From Methylotenera_A sp031369365 (GTDB lineage: Bacteria > Pseudomonadota > Gammaproteobacteria > Burkholderiales > Methylophilaceae), in the NCBI GenBank assembly GCA_031369365.1, contig JANMOP010000080.1, positions 1 to 64,000 on the forward strand: 64,000 nucleotides of DNA, read 5' to 3'. The notes beneath the pieces were generated by a model that saw nothing but the letters and a program-made list of their open reading frames with translations, was not told the DNA's origin and did not search any database. Of the stretch, positions 7,132 through 16,490 are shown in pieces; positions within the stretch are counted from its first letter, which is position 1, and each line of letters begins with the position of its first letter. The translations under genes were made by a program, and so were the position numbers.

Positions 7132-7189
7132 ATTGCTAATCCCGCCTGCGGGCGAGGGAGTAAAAGCGCAGAACTCGCCCTCATCTACT

Positions 7190-7933
7190 TTATTCGACCT
7201 TAAAAACGCTTCTTACATAATCCAAATCTTCTTGCGTATCCACCCCGCTTGCAGGCGCATTTTGTGTAACAGTCACGCCAATTTTATAACCGTGATGCAA
7301 CACGCGTAACTGTTCTAAACTTTCAATTTTTTCGAGTTCAGTCACCGCGAGATTCGCGTATTTTTTAAGAAAACCAACTCTGTAAGCGTAAATACCAATG
7401 TGACGATGCGATTGAATGTTGGTTTTGTAAACTTCGTCACGCGGATATGGAATCGGCGAGCGACTGAAATACAGCGCGTTGCCGTTGGCATCCATCACTA
7501 CTTTAACGATATTGGCGTTTAATAAACTGGCCTCATCGTGGATGGCGTGACAAGCAGTCGCCATCACAGCGTCTTTACTCTTAGCCAAATGCGCTGCAAC
7601 TTCTTGAATAAGTTTTGGGTCGATTAACGGCTCATCACCTTGCACATTTACCACAATTTCATCGTCTTCCCAGCCTAATTGTTGCGCGACTTCAGCTATT
7701 CTATCAGTACCCGATTGATGGTCAATGCGCGTCATTACGGCATTAAAACCATGTTGTTTTGCCACAGTAAGAATCTTTTCAAAATCGGTGGCAATGACAA
7801 TTTCACTTGCGCCACTTTTTGCGGCCTGCTCTGCAACCCTCACCACCCTTGGCTTTCCAGCAATATCAAGCAGGGGCTTGCCTTGCAGACGCGTGCTGGC
7901 ATAACGCGCGGGGATAACGATTTTGAAAGCCAT
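7190..7933 (-). CDS. kdsB: 3-deoxy-manno-octulosonate cytidylyltransferase (CMP-Kdo synthetase)
   Basis: KdsB (247 aa, family ~250) activates Kdo with CTP for attachment to lipid A. The N-terminal nucleotide-binding signature is IPARYASTRLQGKPLLDIAGKP; VQGDEPLI (near 99) carries the metal-binding Asp, and RSPIPYPR is present. The start ATG at 7933 abuts the stop of the Trm112 gene. It is the last gene of the msbA-lpxK-trm112-kdsB set, a conserved proteobacterial arrangement for outer-membrane lipopolysaccharide. Confidence 0.97.
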   Translation of the reverse strand: MAFKIVIPARYASTRLQGKPLLDIAGKPRVVRVAEQAAKSGASEIVIATDFEKILTVAKQHGFNAVMTRIDHQSGTDRIAEVAQQLGWEDDEIVVNVQGDEPLIDPKLIQEVAAHLAKSKDAVMATACHAIHDEASLLNANIVKVVMDANGNALYFSRSPIPYPRDEVYKTNIQSHRHIGIYAYRVGFLKKYANLAVTELEKIESLEQLRVLHHGYKIGVTVTQNAPASGVDTQEDLDYVRSVFKVE

Positions 7934-8131
7934 TTATTCTGCTATCTCGCTGCGCGAATACTCGCTCTCGGTTAATTTACGCGCTTCGTCTTCTAACATT
8001 ACGGGGATGCCATCGCGGATTGGATAAGCTAGGCGCGCAGACTTTGAAATCAGCTCGTTATTTTTTTTGTCGTAAATAAGCGGCCCTTTGGTGACTGGGC
8101 AGACTAAGATTTGTAGTAGTTTTGCGTCCAT
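7934..8131 (-). CDS. ycaR: Trm112/YcaR family small protein
   Basis: The 65-aa protein belongs to the Trm112-like family (former DUF343), seen from LLQILVCPVTKGPL, LAYPIRDGIPVMLEDEAR. Family members are found between lpxK and kdsB in many proteobacteria and resemble the eukaryotic methyltransferase activator Trm112; the bacterial role is not firmly set. It keeps only one Cys (CPVTKG), so it probably does not bind zinc in the four-cysteine way. It is tightly packed between lpxK and kdsB. Confidence 0.9.
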   Translation of the reverse strand: MDAKLLQILVCPVTKGPLIYDKKNNELISKSARLAYPIRDGIPVMLEDEARKLTESEYSRSEIAE

Positions 8132-8154
8132 AATAATAAATCCTTAAATACCGA

Positions 8155-9213
8155 TTAAATGGCTCGTGTTTCGAGTTGCTGAGTGATTAGGTTGATTAAA
8201 GTAAGCTGTGAATCCTCTGTTGCTAACATTGCGCTCACTGGCATATACCATGTGTTATTCAATGCTAGTTGCTTACATTTTACGGCATCCTTCTCCGTCA
8301 TCAATAGTGTTTTTTGTTGCAAGCCTGCAAAATCTTGCTGTGTAAACGCATGATGATCGTTAAAAGCGCGATACTCGCAATTGAGACCTAAGCCTTTTAC
8401 AAAATCAAAAAAACGCTCTGGGTGGCCAATACCAGCTATTGCCACCACATTTTGCTGCTTTAAAGCAGCCAAACTGGTTTTTGTTTTGTCGTCTAAACTA
8501 AAAATCCCTTGCATGTGCAAGCTCATGGCAAACACAGGCGGCAATGTATCTACAGAAATGATGGTTTTTAAGCCGACGCGCGCCGTATCGACAATGCCAT
8601 GCACGCTGCTTAAGCGGCTGACTTTTTCGCGCATTGGCCCAGCGGGTAACAAGCGCTGATTGCCGAATGAATGTTTTGAATTAACCACCACAATTTCCAC
8701 ATCGCGCTGCAAGGCGTAATGCTGTAAACCATCGTCGCTAATAATAACATTGCACTCAGGGTGCGCTTGCAACAAGGCTCTAGCCGCCTCTACCCTATTT
8801 GGATTTACCCATACTGGGCTTGTGCTGCGTTTGGCGATTAACACTGGCTCATCACCAAACGCAATGGGGTTGCTAGTAGCGGCAACTTGGCCAATAGAAT
8901 TACCGCCATAGCCACGGCTGATAATGCCAGGCGTGTAACCCAATTGCTTAAGTTGTTCTGCCAGATAAATAACTAAAGGCGTTTTGCCAGTGCCACCCAC
9001 GCTGATATTACCCACAACGATAACAGGCACGGGCAGGCGATATGAACTGAGTATGTGCTGTTGATAAAGCCAGCGCCTAAATGCGGCCAGCGCGGCAAAT
9101 AGCCAAGAAAGCGGGATTAACACAATATGCGCTAAGCTAATGGTTTGCCATTGTTGATTAATCCAGCGATTAAACGTGAGATTAAACCCGCGATTAAGCC
9201 AAGCGCGCATCAT
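8155..9213 (-). CDS. lpxK: Tetraacyldisaccharide 4'-kinase
   Basis: LpxK (352 aa) phosphorylates the 4' position of the lipid A disaccharide precursor at the inner membrane. A hydrophobic N-terminal segment (about 27-46) anchors it, and the P-loop GNISVGGTGKTP is at about 69-79. SDDGLQHY, typical of the family, is present. The start has two consecutive ATG codons; the first is used. Its ATG lies 3 bp after the msbA stop, indicating coupling. The protein also has the expected LPAGPMRE motif. Confidence 0.96.
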   Translation of the reverse strand: MMRAWLNRGFNLTFNRWINQQWQTISLAHIVLIPLSWLFAALAAFRRWLYQQHILSSYRLPVPVIVVGNISVGGTGKTPLVIYLAEQLKQLGYTPGIISRGYGGNSIGQVAATSNPIAFGDEPVLIAKRSTSPVWVNPNRVEAARALLQAHPECNVIISDDGLQHYALQRDVEIVVVNSKHSFGNQRLLPAGPMREKVSRLSSVHGIVDTARVGLKTIISVDTLPPVFAMSLHMQGIFSLDDKTKTSLAALKQQNVVAIAGIGHPERFFDFVKGLGLNCEYRAFNDHHAFTQQDFAGLQQKTLLMTEKDAVKCKQLALNNTWYMPVSAMLATEDSQLTLINLITQQLETRAI

Positions 9214-9216
9214 GCG

Positions 9217-10974
9217 TTAAGAAGCAAACTCTTTTTGGTAGAGTTTTGTATAGTAACCATTTAGCGCAATTAATTGTTGATGCGAGCCAGATTCAACAAT
9301 CTCGCCTTGATCCATCACCAAAATTCTATCGGCGTTTTCAATGGTGCTTAAGCGATGCGCGATTACAATGCTGGTGCGGTTTTGCATTAAGGTATCTAAC
9401 GCGGCTTGCACGTGCTGTTCCGATTCGGTATCTAACGCACTGGTGGCTTCATCCAGCAACAAAATAGGCGCATTTTTAAGTATGGCGCGCGCAATAGCAA
9501 TGCGCTGGCGCTGGCCGCCAGAAAGGCGCACGCCTCTATCGCCAATTTCATTTTGCAGGCCATCTGGTAGCTGCGCAATAAACTCCCACGCATGGGCGGC
9601 CTTGGCGGCTTCAATCACTTCTGCCTCGGTGGCGTTGCGCAACACGCCATAAGCAATGTTATTAAAAACAGTGTCGTTAAACAAAATTACGTCTTGGCTG
9701 ACCAGCGAAAACTGGCTGCGTAAATTTTTAAGGTCAAGTGCGCGAATATCAATGCCATCAAGTAAAATAAACCCTTGTTGCAGCTCGTAAAAACGCGGCA
9801 GCAAATTCACCAAGGTAGTTTTACCGCCACCAGAACGCCCCACCAGCGCCAGTTTTTCGCCTGATTGAATGTTAAAACTTAAATTATTAAGTGCGGCGCG
9901 CTTAGCATTTTCATAGCTTAAAGTCACATTTTTAAACTCAATCTCGCCTTTGGCTCGCGTGATTTCTTTGCTGCCTTCGTTCACCTCAGTTGCGGTATCC
10001 ATCACCCCAAACACGCTCTGCGCGGCCACCAAGCTTATTTGCAAATCTTCGTTTACGGCTGCTAAGTTTTTAATTGGCGCGATCAGCATGAGTAGTGCGC
10101 CCACAAAAGCCGCAAACTCACCTGCGCTAAATCTACCAATAGCATAATACACAATTAAACCCAGCGCCATGGCGGCTAGCAGCTCTACCACCATACTACT
10201 TAAACCAGACAGTCGCCCGACGCGAATATGCATGTGCCGATTTTTGGCTGCCACATTGGCAAAGCGCTCAAATTCGTAATCGGTGGCGCCAAAAATTTTA
10301 ACAATGCGCTGCCCTGCAATCGCCTCTTCCGCTGCTTGCGTCATCTCTCCTACCGATTGCTGCACTTGCTTGCCAGCAACGCGTAATTTTGGCGTCATTT
10401 TTTTAATATACAGCGCCATCAGCGGTGCGATTAGCGCAAAAACCAAAGTCAAGCGCCAATCTAAATACAGCATGTAGCCCAAAATACCCAATGCCGTGAA
10501 TGAATCGCGCACCACGGTGAGCACCACTTTGGTACATGCGCCCGACATCTGCTCGGCATCAAAGGTGAGTTTGGACACGATTAAGCCTGCTGAGTTTGCG
10601 TCGTAAAAACCCAGTGGCAGTTGCATTAAGCGTTTGAACGTATCACGGCGTAGATCCTCAACCACATGGCGACCCAGCCAACGCATTGAAAAATTTGCAA
10701 TAAATCCAGAAACCGCCCGTAAAGCCATCAGCCCAAACAGTAGTAAAGGCAATTGGGTGAGCTTATCTGGCGATTGCTTAATAAAACCATCGTCAATGAC
10801 CTGCCTAATTGAGGCTAAAAAGCCTGTATTGGTGGCCGACCAAATAACTAAGGAAATTATACCCAACGCAAACGCCAGCTTGTAGCGCCAAGCATAGCGC
10901 AATAAACGCAAATATAGCGCTTTTGCGTTGGCGATATGGGGGGTGTTTTTTTTGTTACGTGCAAATTTCGACAT
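9217..10974 (-). CDS. msbA: Lipid A export ABC transporter permease/ATPase
   Basis: MsbA (585 aa) flips lipid A-core across the inner membrane. The N-terminal half has about six membrane segments. The ATPase half has Walker A GRSGGGKTT (~380), the Q-loop in FSLVSQDVILFND, signature RLSGGQRQRIAIARA, Walker B ILLLDEATSALD and the switch IAHRLST. A short basic tail precedes the first membrane helix. It is followed at once by lpxK. An upstream gap of 239 bp separates it from exbD, and contains a 10-bp inverted repeat. Confidence 0.96.
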   Translation of the reverse strand: MSKFARNKKNTPHIANAKALYLRLLRYAWRYKLAFALGIISLVIWSATNTGFLASIRQVIDDGFIKQSPDKLTQLPLLLFGLMALRAVSGFIANFSMRWLGRHVVEDLRRDTFKRLMQLPLGFYDANSAGLIVSKLTFDAEQMSGACTKVVLTVVRDSFTALGILGYMLYLDWRLTLVFALIAPLMALYIKKMTPKLRVAGKQVQQSVGEMTQAAEEAIAGQRIVKIFGATDYEFERFANVAAKNRHMHIRVGRLSGLSSMVVELLAAMALGLIVYYAIGRFSAGEFAAFVGALLMLIAPIKNLAAVNEDLQISLVAAQSVFGVMDTATEVNEGSKEITRAKGEIEFKNVTLSYENAKRAALNNLSFNIQSGEKLALVGRSGGGKTTLVNLLPRFYELQQGFILLDGIDIRALDLKNLRSQFSLVSQDVILFNDTVFNNIAYGVLRNATEAEVIEAAKAAHAWEFIAQLPDGLQNEIGDRGVRLSGGQRQRIAIARAILKNAPILLLDEATSALDTESEQHVQAALDTLMQNRTSIVIAHRLSTIENADRILVMDQGEIVESGSHQQLIALNGYYTKLYQKEFAS

Positions 10975-11020
10975 TGGGGCAGCTCTATTAATTCAAGTTT
11001 CTACCCGTAAAGGGCATCAC

Positions 11021-11056
11021 CACCACTGTAATCTGGCTAAAATTAGTACAGTGGTG
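11021..11056. repeat. Perfect 10-bp inverted repeat upstream of msbA
   Basis: The arms CACCACTGTA (11021-11030) and TACAGTGGTG (11047-11056) are separated by 16 bases in the 239-bp gap between exbD and msbA. There is no T tract, so it is not a simple intrinsic terminator. An operator or an RNA hairpin in the msbA leader are possibilities. Confidence 0.45.
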
Positions 11057-11213
11057 CAACAAGCTAGGTAAGGCACGATTAAAAAATTAACATGCAGCAT
11101 AAAGTTGATATGTAAGAATAATTATTTTGTACAACGCACTACAGTGACGAAATTTGAATGAATAGAGATACCATTAAATTAGCGTCTAATTTAGCATAAT
11201 GTGCTTATGGATA

Positions 11214-11639
11214 TTATGAACCAGACCCAATTTGCGTAGCAAAAGTAATGTGCGTGTAATTGGCTTGGCGTGAGGCTTCCATCACATTGACTACCGATTG
11301 GTGCGTTGCTTTTGCGTCGGCATTAATCACAATAGTTGGCTCTTCTTTACTATTGCCTGCGGCTTTAGTTAGCGCACTGGCAATAGCACTGATTTCTGCA
11401 CCTTCTACCTCGTCACCGTCCACCATGTAACGCCCGCTGGCATCCACTTCTACCGTAATCACCAATGGTTTATCTTGCGCGCTATTGGCCTCGGCCGTGG
11501 GTAAATTAATCTGCAGCTCGCTGGTACGAGCAAAGGTGGCACTTACGATTAAGAAAATGATAATCACTAACAACACATCAATAAGTGGTACTAGGTTAAT
11601 TTCTAGCTCTTCGTGCGCTTTACCACGTTGAAAATTCAT
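11214..11639 (-). CDS. exbD: ExbD/TolR family biopolymer transport protein
   Basis: The 141-aa protein has the classic layout: a short cytoplasmic start (RGKAHEELEINLVPLIDVL), one membrane helix at about 16-36 with the conserved Asp used for proton flow (LIDVLLVII), then a periplasmic domain (VINADAKATHQSVVNVME). With ExbB it forms a proton-driven motor energising TonB or a Tol-like system. No tonB is adjacent, so the partner is unknown. In betaproteobacteria exbBD commonly precedes msbA-lpxK as here. Confidence 0.93.
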   Translation of the reverse strand: MNFQRGKAHEELEINLVPLIDVLLVIIIFLIVSATFARTSELQINLPTAEANSAQDKPLVITVEVDASGRYMVDGDEVEGAEISAIASALTKAAGNSKEEPTIVINADAKATHQSVVNVMEASRQANYTHITFATQIGSGS

Positions 11640-11790
11640 AATCTACCTTTTAAAACAATACGTTAAAAATTTATAAACTTTAGAATTCGCTTCAAATCGC
11701 GTGAAGACAAGGCATTTTTGAAGACAGTACAACAAATGCGGCAAGAAAAATAACGTCGTATCCAATTGATTTTAAACGAATTCCCTCAAT

Positions 11791-12396
11791 TTACTTTCTC
11801 TCGCCGTGTAAAATTTCAACCAGTTTGATGGCCTGCTGTTCCATATCTATCAACAAATCATCTACTTTACTACGAAAGTAACGATAAGCAATCATCGCTG
11901 GAACAGCGACCACAATGCCTGCCGCCGTGTTATACAAGGCCACAGAAATACCACGCGCAAATTGCGCCACATCGTGACCGCTATTGGTAAACGAGCCAAA
12001 CAGCTCCACCATTCCAATCACTGTACCAAGCAAGCCCAATAAGGGCGAAACGGTCGCGATAGTGCCTAATATTGGTAAATAGCGCTCTAATTTATGCGCT
12101 ACTGCGCGGCCTGTTTCTTCAATTGCTTCTTTAGTCACTTCGCGCGAGTTTTTTGCGTTAGATAATGCGCTTGCAAATACTTGGCCTAACAATGAATGCT
12201 GCTCTAGTTTATTCAGCGTTTCTTTAGTGACACCGCCTTGGCTCAACCATTTTTGCACTTCGGGCAGCAAGTTGCTAGGTGCCACCACATCTGAACGCAA
12301 TGCCCAATAACGCTCACCAATAATCGCCAACGCGATGACTGATGCAATGATAAGCGGCCAAATTGGCCAACCAGCAGCCAGAATAATATCCCACAC
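11791..12396 (-). CDS. exbB: MotA/TolQ/ExbB proton channel family protein
   Basis: The 201-aa protein has an N-terminal membrane helix (about 10-28) and two further helices (~105-130 and ~145-170), matching the three-helix MotA/TolQ/ExbB fold. The conserved LPILGTIATVSPLLGLLGTVIGM stretch and the GISVALYNTAAGIVVAVPA stretch are present. It pairs with ExbD 151 bp downstream. That spacing is wider than usual for an exbBD pair; the gap shows no gene. TolQ is an alternative label, but no tolA or tolB is near. Confidence 0.93.
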   Translation of the reverse strand: MWDIILAAGWPIWPLIIASVIALAIIGERYWALRSDVVAPSNLLPEVQKWLSQGGVTKETLNKLEQHSLLGQVFASALSNAKNSREVTKEAIEETGRAVAHKLERYLPILGTIATVSPLLGLLGTVIGMVELFGSFTNSGHDVAQFARGISVALYNTAAGIVVAVPAMIAYRYFRSKVDDLLIDMEQQAIKLVEILHGERK

Positions 12397-12552
12397 AACA
12401 ATACTCCTTAAGGTTTCTAAACTCTCGCTACTTTAGCTGGAAGCGTGCGTTTCGGCAAGGTGTTTAGAAAGGCATTTTTTCATTATTCTATCGCTTATTT
12501 TTTTACTAAGCAGTCGTTAAGCTAATTGTTACAGAAAGTTTATGTTAAATTT

Positions 12553-13293
12553 TCACGGCTTTTCTGCGATTAAGAAGTACCCTAATGGGAAACTGTGGCT
12601 AGTCGCTTTGGATACTTTCTTACCGTACTTGGTGCCAGTAAAAATTAGCGTAAACCATTGAACGAATATTGCAAGTGAGCGCCCTAACTTTGGCAAACGA
12701 AGAATGTTCTTCGCAAAAATATCCGCCATAATTTCAGGTGCGCCACCAATGGGCTGTAATTGAATTAATCTTAGTCCAGAGATTTCTACAAACCGCCTTA
12801 ATGCAAACTCTGTATATCGATAGTAATCATGTGGCTGCTCGTGTAGCCAATAAAAAAACGGCACATTCATGATGATTTTGCCATTTGTTGATAGGATTCT
12901 GGTCATCTCCTGCCATAGTTGTTCTGGCACGGGTATATGCTCCAAAACATCAGAAAGAATAATAGTGTCAAACTCACCGTCTTTAAAAGGAAGGTACTTT
13001 GTAAGGTCTAGTTCATAATCTAGGTGTTCGTTTTTATGTAGGGTATTACACCAATCTACACAAACATTTTCTTTAACAAACGCTTTGTATGCCGCATATA
13101 GAGGGACTTTGCCACAACCTAGATCTAACAATTTTCCCTTGGCATGTTGCCTAAAACTTTTGTCGTAAAAATAGGCTATAAGGTCAACATTTAACCTAGA
13201 TCCTATATTAACTTCTTTTGCATCTTTAGACGCCTTGAGTTTTCCTTTCAAATAAACAAACTTGCTCGGTTTCCACTTTTCTTGATTTCGCAT
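12553..13293 (-). CDS. Class I SAM-dependent methyltransferase
   Basis: The 246-aa protein shows motif I LLDLGCGKVPL (~55-65), an acidic residue after the next strand (CVDW), motif IV-like FDTIILSDVLEHI and post-motif NVPFFYWLHEQPHDYYRYT, features of Methyltransf_11-type enzymes. The substrate is unknown; close motif architecture occurs in glycan-modification clusters. It is AT-rich relative to comEC and exbB and sits between them where many relatives have no gene, suggesting later insertion. It reads in the same direction as the surrounding operon. Confidence 0.8.
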   Translation of the reverse strand: MRNQEKWKPSKFVYLKGKLKASKDAKEVNIGSRLNVDLIAYFYDKSFRQHAKGKLLDLGCGKVPLYAAYKAFVKENVCVDWCNTLHKNEHLDYELDLTKYLPFKDGEFDTIILSDVLEHIPVPEQLWQEMTRILSTNGKIIMNVPFFYWLHEQPHDYYRYTEFALRRFVEISGLRLIQLQPIGGAPEIMADIFAKNILRLPKLGRSLAIFVQWFTLIFTGTKYGKKVSKATSHSFPLGYFLIAEKP

Positions 13294-13411
13294 CGTATTA
13301 GTTCCCTAGTAAGTAAGGCGTTATAGAAGCCACGTTTAGCTCAAATTTCGCTGTTTCATATTTATTTGGCATCACAAATAATACAACAAAATAAAAAAAA
13401 CCTCGACGCCA

Positions 13412-15796
13412 TCAATCAGCATCTTGCCAGTACTTACGGTTTGTCATTCGCCATTGTTCAGTTTGCATGTCTTCCGCCGCATTAAAACGTAGCACTAATG
13501 CACCTGCGTAATCCGACCGAAAAGCCTCTGCCCCGCTTGCTAGATAACGTTCCACAACTTCTGGCTTGGGATGTTTAAAGCGGTTTAAATAACCCACGGT
13601 AAAAATTACCTGCTTAGCATTCACCGCCTGTATAAAATCTAGGGTTGATGACGTTTTACTGCCATGATGTGGCGCCACTAAAACATCGCTACTAAGCACG
13701 TGTTTATTGGCTTGTAGCAAGGCTAGTTCTGCGTCTTTTTCAATGTCGCCAGTGAGCAAAACACTGCCGAATCGGCTAGTCACTTTTACCACGCAGCTTC
13801 TGTTATTGTCTTTTATTTCTAAGTTTTTATAGCTTTCAATAGTGGGATGCAGCACTTTAAATTTCACGTTATCCCATTGCCAATATTGGCCTGCGAAGCA
13901 TTTAAGTTGTTTTGCAGGTAGTTGCAAATTGGTTGGTAAATCGTATGAACTCGCAAGCCAACCTATTGAAATCTGCGCCAGCACAGAGGCCGCACCGCCG
14001 CTGTGATCGTTGTCATTGTGACCGACTATAAAGCCGTCTAATTTTTTGATGCCTTCACCACGCAGATAAGGCAAGACGATGCGGCTACCTGCGTCACTTT
14101 GTGCCGAAAACCTTGGTCCAGCGTCGTAAAGCAAGGTGTGATTGGCGGTTTTAATCACCACCGCCAAACCTTGCCCAACATCTAACACCGAGACTTGCAT
14201 TTCACCTTTGGCTAATTTTGGCAGGCTAACAAAAAATAGTGGCAACAGCAACACTAAACCCAACCAACGTTGTGGAAAGCCGCGCGGTAGCAACATCCAC
14301 AATACGCCCAACACGGCCACAAGCATTGCCCCTATTGGCGGCGCGGCTTGTTGCCATGTGGGCAAGGCTGCTAACCAAGTTAAGCCTTGCATACAGATCT
14401 CTAAAACAAAATGCGCGGCCTGCAAAATAAAATCAACGTGAATTATGCTGCCCAAAATAGCCAGCGGCACGACGATTAAACTGATGACTGGAATGGCAAA
14501 TGCGTTGGCCAGTGGCGATACGATTGAGGTTTGCCCAAACATAAAAATCAACATAGGTAGTAAACCTAAGGTAATCGCCCACTGCGTGTTTAGCGCCTCA
14601 TTAATCCAATGCTGAGTGGCTAATCGACCCACTGAAACATAGGCAATAAGCGCCACTGCGCCAAACGACAGCCAAAATCCTGGCGCGATGACTGCCCATG
14701 GATCGAGTAAAATCACCACCATTAAGGCGATTGCTAAGGCGCCAGAAATGGCTAGATTTCGGGCAAATAACAGCGCGGCTGCAAAGCTAGCGAGCATATA
14801 CAGCGTGCGTTGCGTGGGTACTGACATGCCCGCCAAGAGCGCATATAAAACCGCCACGATTAAGCCTGCAATGGTGGCGGCTTTGCGCGTAGGCATGTGC
14901 ATCACTAGCGCGGGAAAACGTCGCCAAACAAACGCTGCAATAGCAAACGCCAAACCCGCCAGCATGGTGATGTGCAGGCCAGAAATACTCATTAAATGAT
15001 TCACGCCAGTGCGTAAATACACGTTCCAGTTTTCTTGTGAAATTTGGCTATCGTCGCCAACGACCAGTGCGCGAATCACGCCTGCATAGGGCTTGTTGGC
15101 TAGAGTTTCTGAAATATTGTTGCCCACTTTTTCACGCAAATGTTCCACCAAATAACTTGGTCGCCATACAAAATCGCTCAATTTTTTATAGCCGCTTTTG
15201 CTGTGGATAGTGCCTGTGGCGCGCATTTTTTCAGCTAGCGCCCACGACTCAAAATCAAAACCATGCGGGTTGTAAGTGCTGTGCGGGCGCTTGAGACGCA
15301 CCGTGAACTGCCAACGCTCGCCCGCATGAAAGTAATTGCCTAGGCTAGGCGCATTTTCTGGTTTTGCTGAGATGGGATTTGAACTATTGTTTTCGCGATA
15401 AAAATTAAGCGAAATATGCGGTGGAATTTTTAAGGTTTTTGTGGCATCTTTGGTGAGTATTTTTTCGACATCAAACCGAAAACGTTCGCCACGCTCGGTG
15501 ACTTCTGGCAAGCTCGCCACCACACCAATTAAAGTGATGCTTTTCTGCTGCCAATCTTTGGGTAGCTCATCGCTTAATCGAACCGTGGCGAACGTAGCCG
15601 CCCATAAAAAACCTAGCACTGCGGCCACAATACAAAGACTGATTTTTTTTAAAAAACTATTCTGAATTTTAATAAAGAGATATAAGCTAGAAGCCAATAT
15701 CAGCGCGGCTTGCAGGCCAATGAAAATGGTAGGCAATACAGGCTGCTGTTGCAGCAACCAAGCGCCAACCACAAGGCCCAATGCAAAAATGATCAT
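13412..15796 (-). CDS. comEC: DNA internalisation protein ComEC/Rec2
   Basis: ComEC (794 aa, full length) forms the inner-membrane channel for single-stranded DNA in natural transformation. It has an N-terminal DUF4131-type region with membrane helices, a central competence domain with many helices (including NHLMSISGLHITMLAGL), and a C-terminal metallo-beta-lactamase-like domain (LDVGQGLAVVI, GHNDNDHSGG, VAPHHGSKTSS). It lies 19 bp after lolD in the same direction. With the pilus genes elsewhere in the window it suggests competence. Confidence 0.95.
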   Translation of the reverse strand: MIIFALGLVVGAWLLQQQPVLPTIFIGLQAALILASSLYLFIKIQNSFLKKISLCIVAAVLGFLWAATFATVRLSDELPKDWQQKSITLIGVVASLPEVTERGERFRFDVEKILTKDATKTLKIPPHISLNFYRENNSSNPISAKPENAPSLGNYFHAGERWQFTVRLKRPHSTYNPHGFDFESWALAEKMRATGTIHSKSGYKKLSDFVWRPSYLVEHLREKVGNNISETLANKPYAGVIRALVVGDDSQISQENWNVYLRTGVNHLMSISGLHITMLAGLAFAIAAFVWRRFPALVMHMPTRKAATIAGLIVAVLYALLAGMSVPTQRTLYMLASFAAALLFARNLAISGALAIALMVVILLDPWAVIAPGFWLSFGAVALIAYVSVGRLATQHWINEALNTQWAITLGLLPMLIFMFGQTSIVSPLANAFAIPVISLIVVPLAILGSIIHVDFILQAAHFVLEICMQGLTWLAALPTWQQAAPPIGAMLVAVLGVLWMLLPRGFPQRWLGLVLLLPLFFVSLPKLAKGEMQVSVLDVGQGLAVVIKTANHTLLYDAGPRFSAQSDAGSRIVLPYLRGEGIKKLDGFIVGHNDNDHSGGAASVLAQISIGWLASSYDLPTNLQLPAKQLKCFAGQYWQWDNVKFKVLHPTIESYKNLEIKDNNRSCVVKVTSRFGSVLLTGDIEKDAELALLQANKHVLSSDVLVAPHHGSKTSSTLDFIQAVNAKQVIFTVGYLNRFKHPKPEVVERYLASGAEAFRSDYAGALVLRFNAAEDMQTEQWRMTNRKYWQDAD

Positions 15797-15815
15797 GTGG
15801 GCACTAAACTATCAT

Positions 15816-16490
15816 CTAGCTAAACGAAATAAGTTTGCCGTCTTCTAACCGATATTGTCTGTGCATTTTTGCCGCTAGACCTAAATCGTGCGTGACCACT
15901 ACTAAGCTGGTATTTTGCGCTTTATTAATTTCTAGTAGCAAATCAAATACTTGGTGGGCAGTCACTCTATCTAAATTGCCTGTCGGCTCATCTGCCAAAA
16001 TACATTCTGGTTGCGTAACTAAAGCGCGCGCCAGCGCCGCGCGTTGCCGCTCGCCGCCAGAAAGCTCGCCTGGCATGTGTTCTAGCCGATGCGCCAAGCC
16101 TACTTTTTCTAGCATGGCTTGCGCTAATGTAAGTGCTTGCTCACGCGGCAGGCGGCGTATTAGCAAGGGCATGGCAACATTCTCAATCGCGGTGAATTCT
16201 GGTAACAAATGATGAAATTGATACACAAAACCCAGTGATTTATTTCTAAGCAAGCCTTTTTCGGTCTCGGATAACTGACTCAACATTTTGCCCGACAATT
16301 CAACCACGCCGCTGCTGGGCGTATCTAGCCCGCCCAACAAATGCAGCAAGGTACTTTTGCCCGAGCCAGATTCGCCCACAATGGCAATTTGCTCGCCTCT
16401 GTTGATGTTTAAATCAATGCCGTTAAGCACGGCCACATCTAAGCCAGAATAAGTTTTGCAGAGCGCCTTGCAAGTGATGATGCTACTCAT
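15816..16490 (-). CDS. lolD: Lipoprotein-releasing ABC transporter ATPase
   Basis: LolD (224 aa) powers release of outer-membrane lipoproteins from the inner membrane. Walker A GESGSGKST lies at about 39-47, the signature is LSGGERQRAALARAL, Walker B is CILADEPTGNLD, and the LolD-type YQFHHLLPEFTA motif is present. The start overlaps the end of lolC by 8 bp, indicating translational coupling. It partners the permease encoded just upstream. Confidence 0.96.
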   Translation of the reverse strand: MSSIITCKALCKTYSGLDVAVLNGIDLNINRGEQIAIVGESGSGKSTLLHLLGGLDTPSSGVVELSGKMLSQLSETEKGLLRNKSLGFVYQFHHLLPEFTAIENVAMPLLIRRLPREQALTLAQAMLEKVGLAHRLEHMPGELSGGERQRAALARALVTQPECILADEPTGNLDRVTAHQVFDLLLEINKAQNTSLVVVTHDLGLAAKMHRQYRLEDGKLISFS

